Origin: RUG11272 sp045226335
GTDB taxonomy: Bacteria; Bacillota; Clostridia; Christensenellales; Aristaeellaceae
DNA: 63,619 nt
Reading direction: 5' to 3'
Assembly: GCA_045226335.1 (NCBI GenBank)
Contig: JBGVCH010000056.1
Location: forward strand, 1-63,619
The notes below the pieces were generated by a model. The model did not search any database. It saw nothing but the letters and a program-made list of their open reading frames with translations, and was not told the DNA's origin. The position numbers and the translations under genes were made by a program. Position 1 is the stretch's first letter, and each line of letters starts with the position of its first letter. This document shows, in pieces, positions 15,774-24,800 of the stretch.

Positions 15774-16535
15774 ATGGAGACCATCACCAGCCTGCAAAAC
15801 CCCAGGGTGAAGGCCTGGCGGGGCTTGAAGGACCGGAAGGGCCGGCGGGAGACCGGCTGCTTTCTGGTGGAGGGCCGCAAAAGCGTGTCGGAAGCGCTGG
15901 GGAGCGGCTTCACGGTGGATGCGGTGCTGCTGACGGCGGGTCAGGAGGGCTTCCCCGTGCCCGGGGGCATTCCGGTGTGCCTGCTCCCGGAGCATGTGAT
16001 GGCGGCGGTCTGTGACACGAAGACGCCCCAGGGCGCCGCGGCGGTGGTGCGGATGCGGGAGACGCCCCTCACCGGGAACCGCCTGGCGGTGCTGGACGGG
16101 GTGCAGGATCCCGGCAATGTGGGCACCATCCTGCGGACGGCGGACGCCGCCGGCCTGGACGGGGTCCTGCTGTCGGCGGACTGCGCGGATCCCTGGAGCC
16201 CCAAGGTGCTCCGGGCCACCATGGGCAGCGTCTTTCACCTGCCGTTCCGGGTGGTGGAGGACCTCCCGGAAGTACTGACACGCCTGCGGTCCGAGAGAAA
16301 AATCCCCGTCCTGTCCACCCAGCTGGACGGCACGCCCTTCGACGAATGGCGGCCGGGGCCGGATGGCTTCGCCCTGGTGATCGGCAGCGAGGGCAACGGG
16401 GTCAGCCCCGCGGTGCGGGCGCTGGCGGATCAGCGGCTCTGTCTGCCCATGCGGGGCCGGGCGGAGTCCCTCAACGCCGCCGTGGCCGCGGGGATCATGA
16501 TGTACGGCCTGATGCGGTTTTTCCCTCTTGAGTGA
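15774..16535 (+). CDS. TrmH-family RNA 2'-O-methyltransferase
   Basis: 253-residue SPOUT enzyme. An N-terminal RNA-binding substrate domain about 1-90 (ITSLQNPRVKAW, FLVEGRKSVSEAL) is followed by the knotted SAM domain. The three motifs are LDGVQDPGNVGTILRTADAAG, VIGSEGNGVS and LPMRGRAESLNAAVAAGI. It methylates a ribose in rRNA (or tRNA); which site cannot be told from sequence. GGAGGAG precedes the ATG. It is coupled closely to the YitT gene upstream and the deaminase-TrmO gene 22 bases downstream. Confidence 0.93.
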   Translation: METITSLQNPRVKAWRGLKDRKGRRETGCFLVEGRKSVSEALGSGFTVDAVLLTAGQEGFPVPGGIPVCLLPEHVMAAVCDTKTPQGAAAVVRMRETPLTGNRLAVLDGVQDPGNVGTILRTADAAGLDGVLLSADCADPWSPKVLRATMGSVFHLPFRVVEDLPEVLTRLRSERKIPVLSTQLDGTPFDEWRPGPDGFALVIGSEGNGVSPAVRALADQRLCLPMRGRAESLNAAVAAGIMMYGLMRFFPLE

Positions 16536-16557
16536 ATGAGAGATCGGGTGTAACGCC

Positions 16558-17541
16558 ATGAACGAACAGCACGAAGGATTCATCCGCAGATGCTATGAAC
16601 TGGCCGTCAGCGCCGGGAAGAAGGGCCATGACACCTTCGGCGCGGTGCTGGTGCACGACGGGGCCATCCTGGAGGAAGCGGAGAACACCGCGGATTACGC
16701 CCGGAAGATCTTCGGCCACGCCGAGTTCAACCTGGTGCACAAGTGCGCGGACCAATACCCGGACGACGTCCTGGCGGAATCCGTCCTGTACACCAGCTGC
16801 GCGCCCTGCGAGCGCTGCCTGGCGGCCATCGCGTCCCTGGGGATCCGCCGCGTGGTGTGCGGCGTTTCGTACAAGGCCTTCAGCCGGCTGCTGCCCTTTG
16901 AATACCGCCCCCTGGACCGGGAGGGCCTGCTGGCGCGGCTTGGCATCCGGCTGACCCTGACGGAGTCCGTTCTCGAAGACGAGGGCATGCGCGTCTTCGA
17001 GTGGTGGGGCGGCGAGTGGCGCCCCCTGGCGGAGCTGATCGCGGAGATGGACGCGGTCAAGGAGAAGAACCCCGGCGACGGCCGACCGGAAGACATCCTC
17101 ATGACCCCCATCGGCCGGGTGAAGAACAGCGTCACGGAGCGGAAGGACACCGCCTGGGGCGAAGACACCTCGGAGATCCTGCTGGACGAGCCGTACAAGC
17201 CGGGCCTGAAGGGCCTGGAGGACTTCTCCCATGCCGTGATCCTCTTCCATCTGGATCAGGCGCGGTTCGAGCCGGAAAAGCACTTGCAGCGGAGACCGCG
17301 GAACCGGGACGACATGCCATCGGTAGGCATCTTCTCCCAGCGGGCGAAGGACCGCCCCAACCGGATCGGCCTGACCGCCGTCGAGGTCGTCTCCGTGACA
17401 GACGACGCCCTGTATGTGCGGGGCCTTGACGCCGTCGACGGCACCCCGGTCCTGGACATCAAGCCCTATTACCCCGCCTATGACAGAAAAGACGCAGCGG
17501 TCCCCGAGTGGGTGGACCGGCTGATGGAGCGGTATTTCTGA
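16558..17541 (+). CDS. Fusion of a cytidine/deoxycytidylate-type deaminase and TrmO (TsaA-like methyltransferase)
   Basis: 327 residues in two domains. Residues 1-165 form a zinc deaminase with H54-A-E56 and C84-x2-C87, the zinc site and proton shuttle of nucleoside/guanine/tRNA deaminases. Residues 178-327 form a TrmO domain: MTPIGRVKN, FSHAVILFHLDQA, RPNRIGLTAVEV and DGTPVLDIKPY. TrmO N6-methylates t6A37 of some tRNAs. The frame is continuous with no sign of a sequencing join, so a genuine fusion is likely. It follows an RNA methyltransferase gene, in keeping with an RNA-modification role. The deaminase substrate is unknown. Confidence 0.9.
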   Translation: MNEQHEGFIRRCYELAVSAGKKGHDTFGAVLVHDGAILEEAENTADYARKIFGHAEFNLVHKCADQYPDDVLAESVLYTSCAPCERCLAAIASLGIRRVVCGVSYKAFSRLLPFEYRPLDREGLLARLGIRLTLTESVLEDEGMRVFEWWGGEWRPLAELIAEMDAVKEKNPGDGRPEDILMTPIGRVKNSVTERKDTAWGEDTSEILLDEPYKPGLKGLEDFSHAVILFHLDQARFEPEKHLQRRPRNRDDMPSVGIFSQRAKDRPNRIGLTAVEVVSVTDDALYVRGLDAVDGTPVLDIKPYYPAYDRKDAAVPEWVDRLMERYF

Positions 17542-17558
17542 CGGAAGGCGCAGAAAAA

Positions 17559-17614
17559 AGCCCCCGAAGCGGATCGGGCGCCATGTGATCCGGTCCCGGC
17601 TTCGGGGGCTTTTC
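17559..17614 (+). terminator. Terminator after the deaminase-TrmO gene
   Basis: AGCCCCCGAAGC/GCTTCGGGGGCT stem with an inner GGATC/GATCC arm, followed by TTTTC. Confidence 0.88.
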
Positions 17615-17708
17615 GCCGACCCTGATTTCAATTCAGAATGCAAAGCGCATCAAAGCACATAAGTCAATGGATTGATACGTTTCTTGCTTGAGGATGCTAA
17701 GTGTACAA

Positions 17709-17788
17709 GAAGGGATTTCGAGGCCTGCGGGCCTCGACTAGGGCTTTCCGTTCGCCCTGGACCTTCGGGCGCAAGCCCTCGCTTGAGC
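17709..17788 (+). repeat. Dispersed structured repeat, copy B
   Basis: Three potential hairpins in order: CGAGGCC-TGCG-GGCCTCG, CTAGGGC...GCCCTGG with loop TTTCCGTTC, and GGGC-GCAA-GCCC. It is in the sense direction of the upstream gene, beyond its terminator. The remainder of 17615-17817 shows no gene. Confidence 0.82.
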
Positions 17789-17817
17789 TGTTATTCTTAC
17801 TGAGAACAGGGTGATAA

Positions 17818-18075
17818 CTACTCCTCCCCCCGCCCCTTCCTCTTTGCTCTCACCGCCATCACAACCCCGTAAACCACCCCGCTGGCGGCTGTGAGCCAGA
17901 TGCTGCGGATCAGGATCTGCGTGAAGGTCACGTGCCACACGTTCAGCAGGAACAGGGAGACCAGCAGCTGCATGGCCATCCACCAGGCGAAGAATCCGGC
18001 CGTCACCAGCAGCCACTGGCCGGCGCGCTCCAGGGCGGAAACGGCGCCGGGGGGCAGACGGAACGGGCTACTCAT
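17818..18075 (-). CDS. Small two-helix membrane protein
   Basis: 85 residues with two predicted membrane helices (about 21-43 and 50-72) and a basic tail ending KRKGRGEE. Its ATG lies inside the end of the arabinanase gene (8-base overlap), so it is probably translated by coupling. No family was recognised. The operon suggests an accessory role in the arabinan system, but nothing in the sequence proves it. Confidence 0.65.
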   Translation of the reverse strand: MSSPFRLPPGAVSALERAGQWLLVTAGFFAWWMAMQLLVSLFLLNVWHVTFTQILIRSIWLTAASGVVYGVVMAVRAKRKGRGEE

Positions 18076-19597
18076 CGTACTTCACGCCCCAGACGCTCTC
18101 GTTTTCGCCCACCACGCTGAACACCGTCACCGGGGTGCCGCCGTCATCCTGCGTCCGGCAGGCAATGCCGCTGTATTCCACCCCGTCGAGGGTCAGCCGG
18201 AGGTACACGGTGCCGGCCTCCCAGGCCCAGGCGCCCTCCGCGTCCCGGCCGCCCGCGGAGCCGTCCGGCCGCAGGTATAGGATGAAGGGCTCCGCGATCT
18301 CGTCGCTGATGTCCGTGCCCTGGTTGATGACATACCAGCGGCCGGCCAGGGCTTCCGGGCTGAGGCCGTCGGGGGCGATCTCCCCGCCCCGGGTGGCGTA
18401 GGGCAGCAGGCAGGGCCAGCCCTCGGCGTTGAGGCCGTACTGCTTCACGATGGGCTGGTGGACTTCCGTGCCGTCGTCGTAGCGGGTGTGGAAGCACAGG
18501 TACCGCCGGCCCGTGCCGCTGATGAGGGCGCTGTTGTGCCCGGTGGCCATGTAGGCCCTGCGGACGGAGGGCAGGTTGTAGTTGCCGGAGAGCTTCAGGC
18601 CGAAGAGACTGTGGCCGCCCCGGCTGTTGGGTTTATCCCCGTTCATGTCCTCGTAGGGGCCTTCGGCGTCCCGGGAGCGGAACACCCGGATCTGGTAGCC
18701 GCCGTGGGAGTTCAGGGAGCCGTAGGACACGAAGAGATAGTAATACCCGGCTTCCTCGTCCCAGAGGATGTACGGGCCCTCGATGGACTGATGATTGCCG
18801 CCGAAGAGCCGCCGCCCGAAGTAGGGATCCACGCCGTTGGCCTCGTCCGCCTCCGGGTGGATCACCAGCCCCGTGGCCGGGTCCAGCTCCAGCAGGAAGA
18901 TGCCCCCGGACCAGCTGCCGTACACCATCCAGAAGCGGCCGTCCCGGTCGAAGAACACCGAGGGGTCGATGGCGTTGGGCCATTCCTTGTAGTTGTACGT
19001 GCCCGCCAGGGTGAGGTAGTGTTTCTTCGCCCAGGCCTCGTCCGTCACCGACAGCACGTCCATGCCCGCGACGGTGTCCTTGTCAAAGCCGGAGCACAGC
19101 AGGCAGGCCTGCCAGCCGTAGGGCCCCTGGACGCTGTCCGACACGCCGAAGCACAGGTTGGAGGCGTTCCAGGTGGAGGAGGTGCAGTAGTACATCATGT
19201 ACTTCCCCATGACGGGGTTCCAGATCACGTCCGGTGCCCAGACGTGGTAGTTGCCGTCGTCCGTGGGGATCAGGCTGTCCTTGCTGCCAGCGTAGTCAAA
19301 GACGTGGAGGTCCTCCGCGAAGATGTTCCCCCACACCTTGTTGTCCGGCCGGTAGCCGTTGGCGATGTTGTTCCAGCCCCGCAGGTTGTCCGACACCGAG
19401 GCGGTCATGTGGGAGCCGAAGATGTAGAACCGCCCGTCCGCCTCGATGATGGAAGGGTCGTGCACCGACACCCGGGCGTTGACGATGCCCTGTTTGAAGC
19501 TGCTGAGGTCCACGGCATAGTCCTCCTCCGGCTCGGCGGAAGCCATGAGCGGAAGCGTCAGGGCGGCGATCAGCAGCAGGCAGATCAGTTTGTCCAT
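18068..19597 (-). CDS. Secreted GH43 endo-1,5-alpha-L-arabinanase
   Basis: 509 residues. Signal peptide 1-21, then a GH43 five-bladed propeller with D47 (VHDPSI, general base), D211 (NAIDPSVF, pKa modulator) and E273 (SIEGPYILWD, general acid). A C-terminal beta-sandwich about 400-509 resembles the extra domain of the longer extracellular arabinanases such as Bacillus AbnB. It cuts the alpha-1,5 backbone of arabinan outside the cell. It starts 12 bases after GH51 ends, behind GAGGAGG, and so forms one transcription unit with GH51 and the small membrane protein. Confidence 0.92.
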   Translation of the reverse strand: MDKLICLLLIAALTLPLMASAEPEEDYAVDLSSFKQGIVNARVSVHDPSIIEADGRFYIFGSHMTASVSDNLRGWNNIANGYRPDNKVWGNIFAEDLHVFDYAGSKDSLIPTDDGNYHVWAPDVIWNPVMGKYMMYYCTSSTWNASNLCFGVSDSVQGPYGWQACLLCSGFDKDTVAGMDVLSVTDEAWAKKHYLTLAGTYNYKEWPNAIDPSVFFDRDGRFWMVYGSWSGGIFLLELDPATGLVIHPEADEANGVDPYFGRRLFGGNHQSIEGPYILWDEEAGYYYLFVSYGSLNSHGGYQIRVFRSRDAEGPYEDMNGDKPNSRGGHSLFGLKLSGNYNLPSVRRAYMATGHNSALISGTGRRYLCFHTRYDDGTEVHQPIVKQYGLNAEGWPCLLPYATRGGEIAPDGLSPEALAGRWYVINQGTDISDEIAEPFILYLRPDGSAGGRDAEGAWAWEAGTVYLRLTLDGVEYSGIACRTQDDGGTPVTVFSVVGENESVWGVKYDE

Positions 19598-19609
19598 GGG
19601 TCAGCCTCC

Positions 19610-21724
19610 TCATTGTTCGGTCAGGGCGGGAACGCGGATGACGGTCAGGGACCAGGGCGGCAGGGTGAAGGCGCAGGTCTCCGCCGCGGCCAGCGCGCTC
19701 TCCGCCGGCGCGCACCGGTCGGGCTGCCCGAAGGTGTTGGCGTCGGCGGGCCGCTCACCCCGCAGGGTCAGGACCGCCGCGGTGTCCGACCAGCGCGCCG
19801 GGTCATACCCCGTCAGCGCGGCCTCGATGTCCACCTCGCCGCCGGTGGCGTTCACCAGCTTCAGGACCAGGTCCCCCTCCGGGCTGAGGCCGGCGGTCCG
19901 GTAGACGCCCTCGCAGGCCTCCGCCGTGTCGGAGAGGACCACGGCGGGCCGGTTGGTCATGAACAGAAGCTGGACCCAGTAATTCGCGGTCCCGTAGGCT
20001 TCGTTCCGGTTGAAGAAGACGAGGTCCGGCGTCCACTGGTTGGCGGCGGCGTTGCCGAAAAGGGGCGCGTAGCAGGCCATGGCCACCACGTCGGCGTTGC
20101 GTTCCAGGCCGGTCATGAAGGCGGCCTCCGCCAGGGCGTTGAGCAGCTGATTCCCCTGGCTGGCGTACTCGCCCAGGAATACCTTGGCCGGCCGGCCGCG
20201 GTCATAGCCGTCGTACCGGTCCGTGTGGTCCAGGAACCACTCGGGGCTCATGTAGAAGTGCTCGTCCACCAGGGCGGTGCGGGTGTCCTCGTACCCCACA
20301 TAGCCCTCGACGTAGTCCCAGCCCTCGTCGCTGGAGGCCGCGGGGCCGTTGGCCACGATGAGCCGGATGCCGCCGTAGATTTCAGGCTGCGCCTCCGCCG
20401 CCCGGTCGAAGGCTTCGACGAAGCGCAGGTAGTGGTCGTAATACTCGCTCTGCCACTGCTCGTTGCCGATGGCGATGTATGTCAAGGGGAAGGGCTCCCG
20501 GTGGCCCATGGCAACGCGAACCGCGCCCCAGCGGGTGTCCTCCCCGCCCCGGCAGAATTCCGCCAGGTCCAGGGCGTCCTGCACGCATTGGCGGAACGCA
20601 TCGCTGTTCACCGGATACACGGTGTAGTGCGGGCTCTGGATGGGGCAGGTCATGCCGGCGTTCAGCACCGGGACGGGCTCGCAGCCCAGGGCTTCGCACA
20701 GGCAGAAGAGCTCGTAGAAGCCCAGACCGTAGGTGGTGTAGTAGGGGTCGGTGGCGGCCCCCTGCCAGATGTCCAGGCCCTGGGGGCGCGCGGAGATGTC
20801 GCCCGTGGCGAGGACGTCGCAGCCGTACCAGCCTTCCCGCACGGCGGCGTCTTCTTCGCTCTGAGGCGGGACGACCTCGACGACAAGCTGTTCCTCGCCG
20901 TATCCGACGGAGGCCTTCCAGCTGTACATGCTCTCCTCGTTCCGCCCCTCCACGGCGCAGCCGCCGGGGAACCGGAGGAAAGCGGGGTGCATGGCCTCCA
21001 GCATTTCGCCCAGGTCCTTCCGCACGGGAAGGCCGGCATAGGTGTCCGCCGGCATCAGGGAGACCATGTCCACGTCCACGGACGCTCCCGGCTGGAGGCA
21101 CAGGCAGACCCGCAGGTTCCGGTCGGCGCTTTCTTCGGGGCACAGGGAGAGGGTGTACCGCGCCCATTCGCGGCCGACGCCGCAGACCCCGCGGATCCCG
21201 GTCAGCGGGGCCTCGGCGTACACACGGCCCCGGGTGTCCCGGATGGAAACCGTCACCTCGCCGGGGTCGCGGTCCGCCCGGACGAAGGCACTGAAGGTGT
21301 ATTCCCTGCCTGCCTCCACCGCGAAACCGTCCAGATAGCCGCAGCCCAGGATCCCGGCAGAGGCGCCGCCGGTGTTGGTGATCCGGGCGTAGTGGGGGTT
21401 GTAGGCGTTCAGGGCGGTGCCGTCGGCGGAGCCGTCGACGATGTCGAAGACGACGCCCTCCTGGGCGGTCCAGCCGTGTCTGGCGCCGTTGCGCGCGAGG
21501 CTGCCGAACTCGAAGGAGCGGTTGCGGATCATCTCGGCGTAGAGCCCGCCGTCCAGGGCGTGGTTGATGTCCTCCAGGAAGAGGCCGTACAGCAGGGGGG
21601 AGACCGGGGTGCCGCCGTCGGGATCGGCGCAGTCCACCTCCCAGCGGACGGCCCGGGCGGTGCCCAGGGTCAGGGCCAGCGCGGCGGCCGCGGCCAGAAG
21701 CCGCAGCGGATGGCGTTTTCTCAT
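19610..21724 (-). CDS. Secreted GH51 alpha-L-arabinofuranosidase
   Basis: 704 residues. Signal peptide 1-25, the N-terminal GH51 segment (PLLYGLFLEDINHALDGGLYAEMI), an inserted CBM4-like beta domain about 85-225, then the (beta/alpha)8 barrel with RFPGGC. E422 in IAIGNEQW is the acid/base and E519 in VFLGEYAS the nucleophile, followed by the C-terminal beta domain. It removes arabinofuranose from arabinan or arabinoxylan. It is longer than intracellular GH51 enzymes (about 500 residues) and exported, as in extracellular debranching types. GGAGG lies seven bases before the ATG. Confidence 0.93.
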   Translation of the reverse strand: MRKRHPLRLLAAAAALALTLGTARAVRWEVDCADPDGGTPVSPLLYGLFLEDINHALDGGLYAEMIRNRSFEFGSLARNGARHGWTAQEGVVFDIVDGSADGTALNAYNPHYARITNTGGASAGILGCGYLDGFAVEAGREYTFSAFVRADRDPGEVTVSIRDTRGRVYAEAPLTGIRGVCGVGREWARYTLSLCPEESADRNLRVCLCLQPGASVDVDMVSLMPADTYAGLPVRKDLGEMLEAMHPAFLRFPGGCAVEGRNEESMYSWKASVGYGEEQLVVEVVPPQSEEDAAVREGWYGCDVLATGDISARPQGLDIWQGAATDPYYTTYGLGFYELFCLCEALGCEPVPVLNAGMTCPIQSPHYTVYPVNSDAFRQCVQDALDLAEFCRGGEDTRWGAVRVAMGHREPFPLTYIAIGNEQWQSEYYDHYLRFVEAFDRAAEAQPEIYGGIRLIVANGPAASSDEGWDYVEGYVGYEDTRTALVDEHFYMSPEWFLDHTDRYDGYDRGRPAKVFLGEYASQGNQLLNALAEAAFMTGLERNADVVAMACYAPLFGNAAANQWTPDLVFFNRNEAYGTANYWVQLLFMTNRPAVVLSDTAEACEGVYRTAGLSPEGDLVLKLVNATGGEVDIEAALTGYDPARWSDTAAVLTLRGERPADANTFGQPDRCAPAESALAAAETCAFTLPPWSLTVIRVPALTEQ

Positions 21725-21767
21725 GGCGGGACCTCCGCTGTCCGGGATGATTTATTGATCTGTTTCA

Positions 21768-21796
21768 TTGACATTGCCTCGATTTCATTATATCAT
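21768..21796 (+). promoter_or_regulatory. Promoter of the arabinan-transport operon
   Basis: Consensus TTGACA, 17-base spacer, TATCAT at 21791-21796. Its -10 shares two bases with the -10 of the opposite promoter. Confidence 0.8.
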
Positions 21797-21815
21797 TGAA
21801 TCAGCGCTTCGACAA
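21787..21815 (-). promoter_or_regulatory. Promoter of the GH51-GH43 operon
   Basis: Minus strand TTGTCG (21815-21810), 17-base spacer, TATAAT (21792-21787). A near-palindrome GATTTCA...TGAATC (21781-21802) spans both -10 boxes and may be an operator. Confidence 0.8.
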
Positions 21816-21852
21816 TACGTTTTTATCGCCACCGGGAAAGCGGGTTGATTGC

Positions 21853-24800
21853 ATGAGATTCCATCACCGGATCCTGCGGGACGTCCTTTTGCTGGCCGCG
21901 GTCTTTTGCCTGACCCCGGCGGTTTTGGGCTGCGGGGAGGAAGCGGCGCCGGAGGAGGCGCGGATCACGACCCACTATGCCCGGATCTCCGACGCGTACG
22001 GGTCCCGGGCTTACAGCGGCGAGGACATCGCCTTTCCGGCGCAGGAGTACGTGGCGGAGACCGACGGCGCCACCCTCCGGGGCGACGACGCCATGGACTA
22101 CGCCCGGGACTTCATCGACGAGAAGGGCAAGCCGAAAAACGCGAAGCGGGTACTGAAGATCGGAGCGGGCGGGTTCGCCGCCTTCACCTTCACCGCGCCG
22201 GCGGACGCGGTCTACGTTTTTTCCTTCGAGGTGTACGCGGCGGGCGGGGCGGTTGATCTCCCCGTGGCCTTGGAGGTGGACGGCGGTTATCCCTTCTACG
22301 AGGCCCGGGACCTGGTCCTGCCGGTGCCCGGGGAGACCGGCTGGGTCCCGGTGCGGCCGGCGGACCGGTCGGGTCGCGTCACGGAGACCCTGCGGTTCCG
22401 GCTCGGCGCGGGGGAGCACACCCTGACCCTGCGGAACGCGGGGGGCGAGTTCCTGCTGGGGGCCCTGATCCTGCAGGCGCCGGAGGACGCCGGCGGCTTC
22501 GTCAGCGAGCGGATCTTCCGGAATTACACCACGGTGTCGGCGGGGTGGAAGGACCCGGTCTACGGCGGCGAAGACCTGGTGTTCCCGCTGGAGAGCGCCC
22601 TGCGGGAGACCGTGACCGCGGAGGGGGAGGAGGCCGCCTTCCTCACGGCGGAGACCCAGGGGTATGCGGGCGCCGGGCAGGTGCTGCGGGCGGCCTACGG
22701 CAACGAAGTCACCCTGCGGGTGGAGGCCCCGGCGGACGGCCTGTACGCGGTCTTTTTCGACTATTATCCCTACGACGGCGCCCGGCCGGAAAACGAGCAG
22801 GCCGTGCTGCCCGCCCGGCTGTCGCTGCGGGTGGACGGGGTCTTTCCCTTCTACGAGTGCCGCAGCGTGAAGCTGGAGGCCACCTGGCTGCGGAGCACAA
22901 CCATGTCCGTGGACCGCTACGGGGACGAGATGGTCTCCCTGCCCGCCAAGGCGGCCCAATGGGAGCGCAAGGCGCTGACGGACGCCGCCGGGCGCCGGAC
23001 GGAGCCGCTGCTCATTCCCCTGACCGCGGGGCCTCACGACCTGACGCTGGGGGTGGAGGAGGGCACCTTCCTCCTGGGGAGCGTCACCCTGGGGAAGCCG
23101 GAGACGGTCCCGGCCTACACCGGTTCGGTCCGGGCGGAGGGGGACGCCCTCATCGTGCTCCAGGGGGAGGCCTTCACCTCCGCCAACAGCTCCTCCGTTC
23201 ACGCGGTGATGGAGTACGACGGCGCGGTGGACCCCTATGAGGTGGAGCACACCCGCATGAACACCATCGACTCCGACTCCTTCCGGAACGCGGGGGAGAG
23301 CGTGACCTGGACGGTGGACGTGCCGGCGGACGGCGTCTACTACCTGGCGCTGAACTACCGTCAGTCGGACAAGAACGGCTTTCCGGTGTTCGTGGACGTG
23401 CTGGTGGACGGGAAGCTGCCCTCGGAGGCCTTTGCCGCCCGCCCCCTGGCCTACGGCACGGGCTACCAGACCCGCGCCCTGGAGGACGACAAAGGGCGGA
23501 AGCTCAGTCTCCCCCTGACCAAGGGAAAACACAGCCTGACCCTGCGCATCACCATCGAGCCGCTGCGGGAGGTGCTGGAGGCCCTGGACGAGACCATGTA
23601 CGAGGTCAACGACCTGGCCTTGGAGATCACCAAGGTGGCCGGCACCAACGCGGACCGCTACCGGGACCTGAAGCTGTCCCGCTACATTCCCGACATCGAT
23701 GCGCGGCTCAACGCCTGCGCGGCGAAGCTGCGGAAGCTGGAAATGCAGTACGTCCGCTGGTCGAGTTCGGACAGCGGCGTGGCGGTGATGGCCTCCATGC
23801 TCATCGCGGCCAGCCAGCTGGAGAGCCTGGCGGCCAACACCGACGAGATCCCCTACCGCATCGGCGAGCTGTCCTCCTCCAGCAATTCCGCCAACCAGTA
23901 CCTGGCCAACACCGTGGACGCCCTGCTGACCAACAACCTGGCCATCGACCGGATCTACCTGTACCAGGAGGGGGCGAAGCTGCCCGAACCGGCGGGCTTC
24001 GGGTCCGATTTCAGCAAGGGCTTCCAGCGCTTCACCGGCTCCTTCACCTCCCAGCGCTACTCCATCAGCGCCACCGACCCGACGCACCTGCAGGTGTGGG
24101 TCAACCGCTCCAACCAGTACGTGCAGATCATGCAGAAGCTCATCGACGACGGGTTCACCCGGGAGACGGGCATTGCCGTGGATCTGTCCGTCATGCCGGA
24201 CCAGTACAAGCTGGTGCTGGCCCGCTCCTCCGGCAACGCGCCGGACGTGGCCACGGGCATCAACTACACCATCCCCTACGAGCTGGCCATCCGGGGCGCC
24301 CTGGCGGACATGACGCAGTTCGAGGACTTCCGGGAGGTGGCGGCGCCCTATGAGACGGGCTTCTTCCTGACGGGCACCATCGGGGACAGCGTCTACTCCA
24401 TGCCGGAGACCCTGAACTTCTGGGTGCTGTTCTACCGCACGGACGTGATGGACAAGCTGGGCCTGGCCGTGCCGGAGACCATGCAGGACGTCATCAACCT
24501 GCTGCCGGAGCTGCAGATGCGCGGCCTGAACTTCTACTACGCCACCGCGGGCATGCTCTCCATGCGGAACTTCCACGGCACCACGCCCCTGCTGGTGCAG
24601 AACGGCGGCTCCCTGTACTACGCCACCGCGGATAAGGGGACGGCCCTGGGGGAGCGGGCCTCCGTGGACGGCTTCCGGAGCCTCACGGACCTGTTCACCA
24701 TCTACAACATGCCGGTGAACGTGGACAACTTTTACCAGCACTTCCGCAACGGCGACATCCCCATCGGCATCGCGGATTTCTACACCTACAACCTGATCCG

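Noticed and set aside
18458..21799. Very long plus-strand open frame (1113 codons)
   Set aside because: It is antisense to GH43 and GH51, whose catalytic motifs are intact; the GC-rich third codon positions keep antisense frames open.
21823..24741. Long minus-strand open frame (972 codons)
   Set aside because: Antisense to the binding lipoprotein; His/Val/Gly-rich composition typical of a shadow frame.
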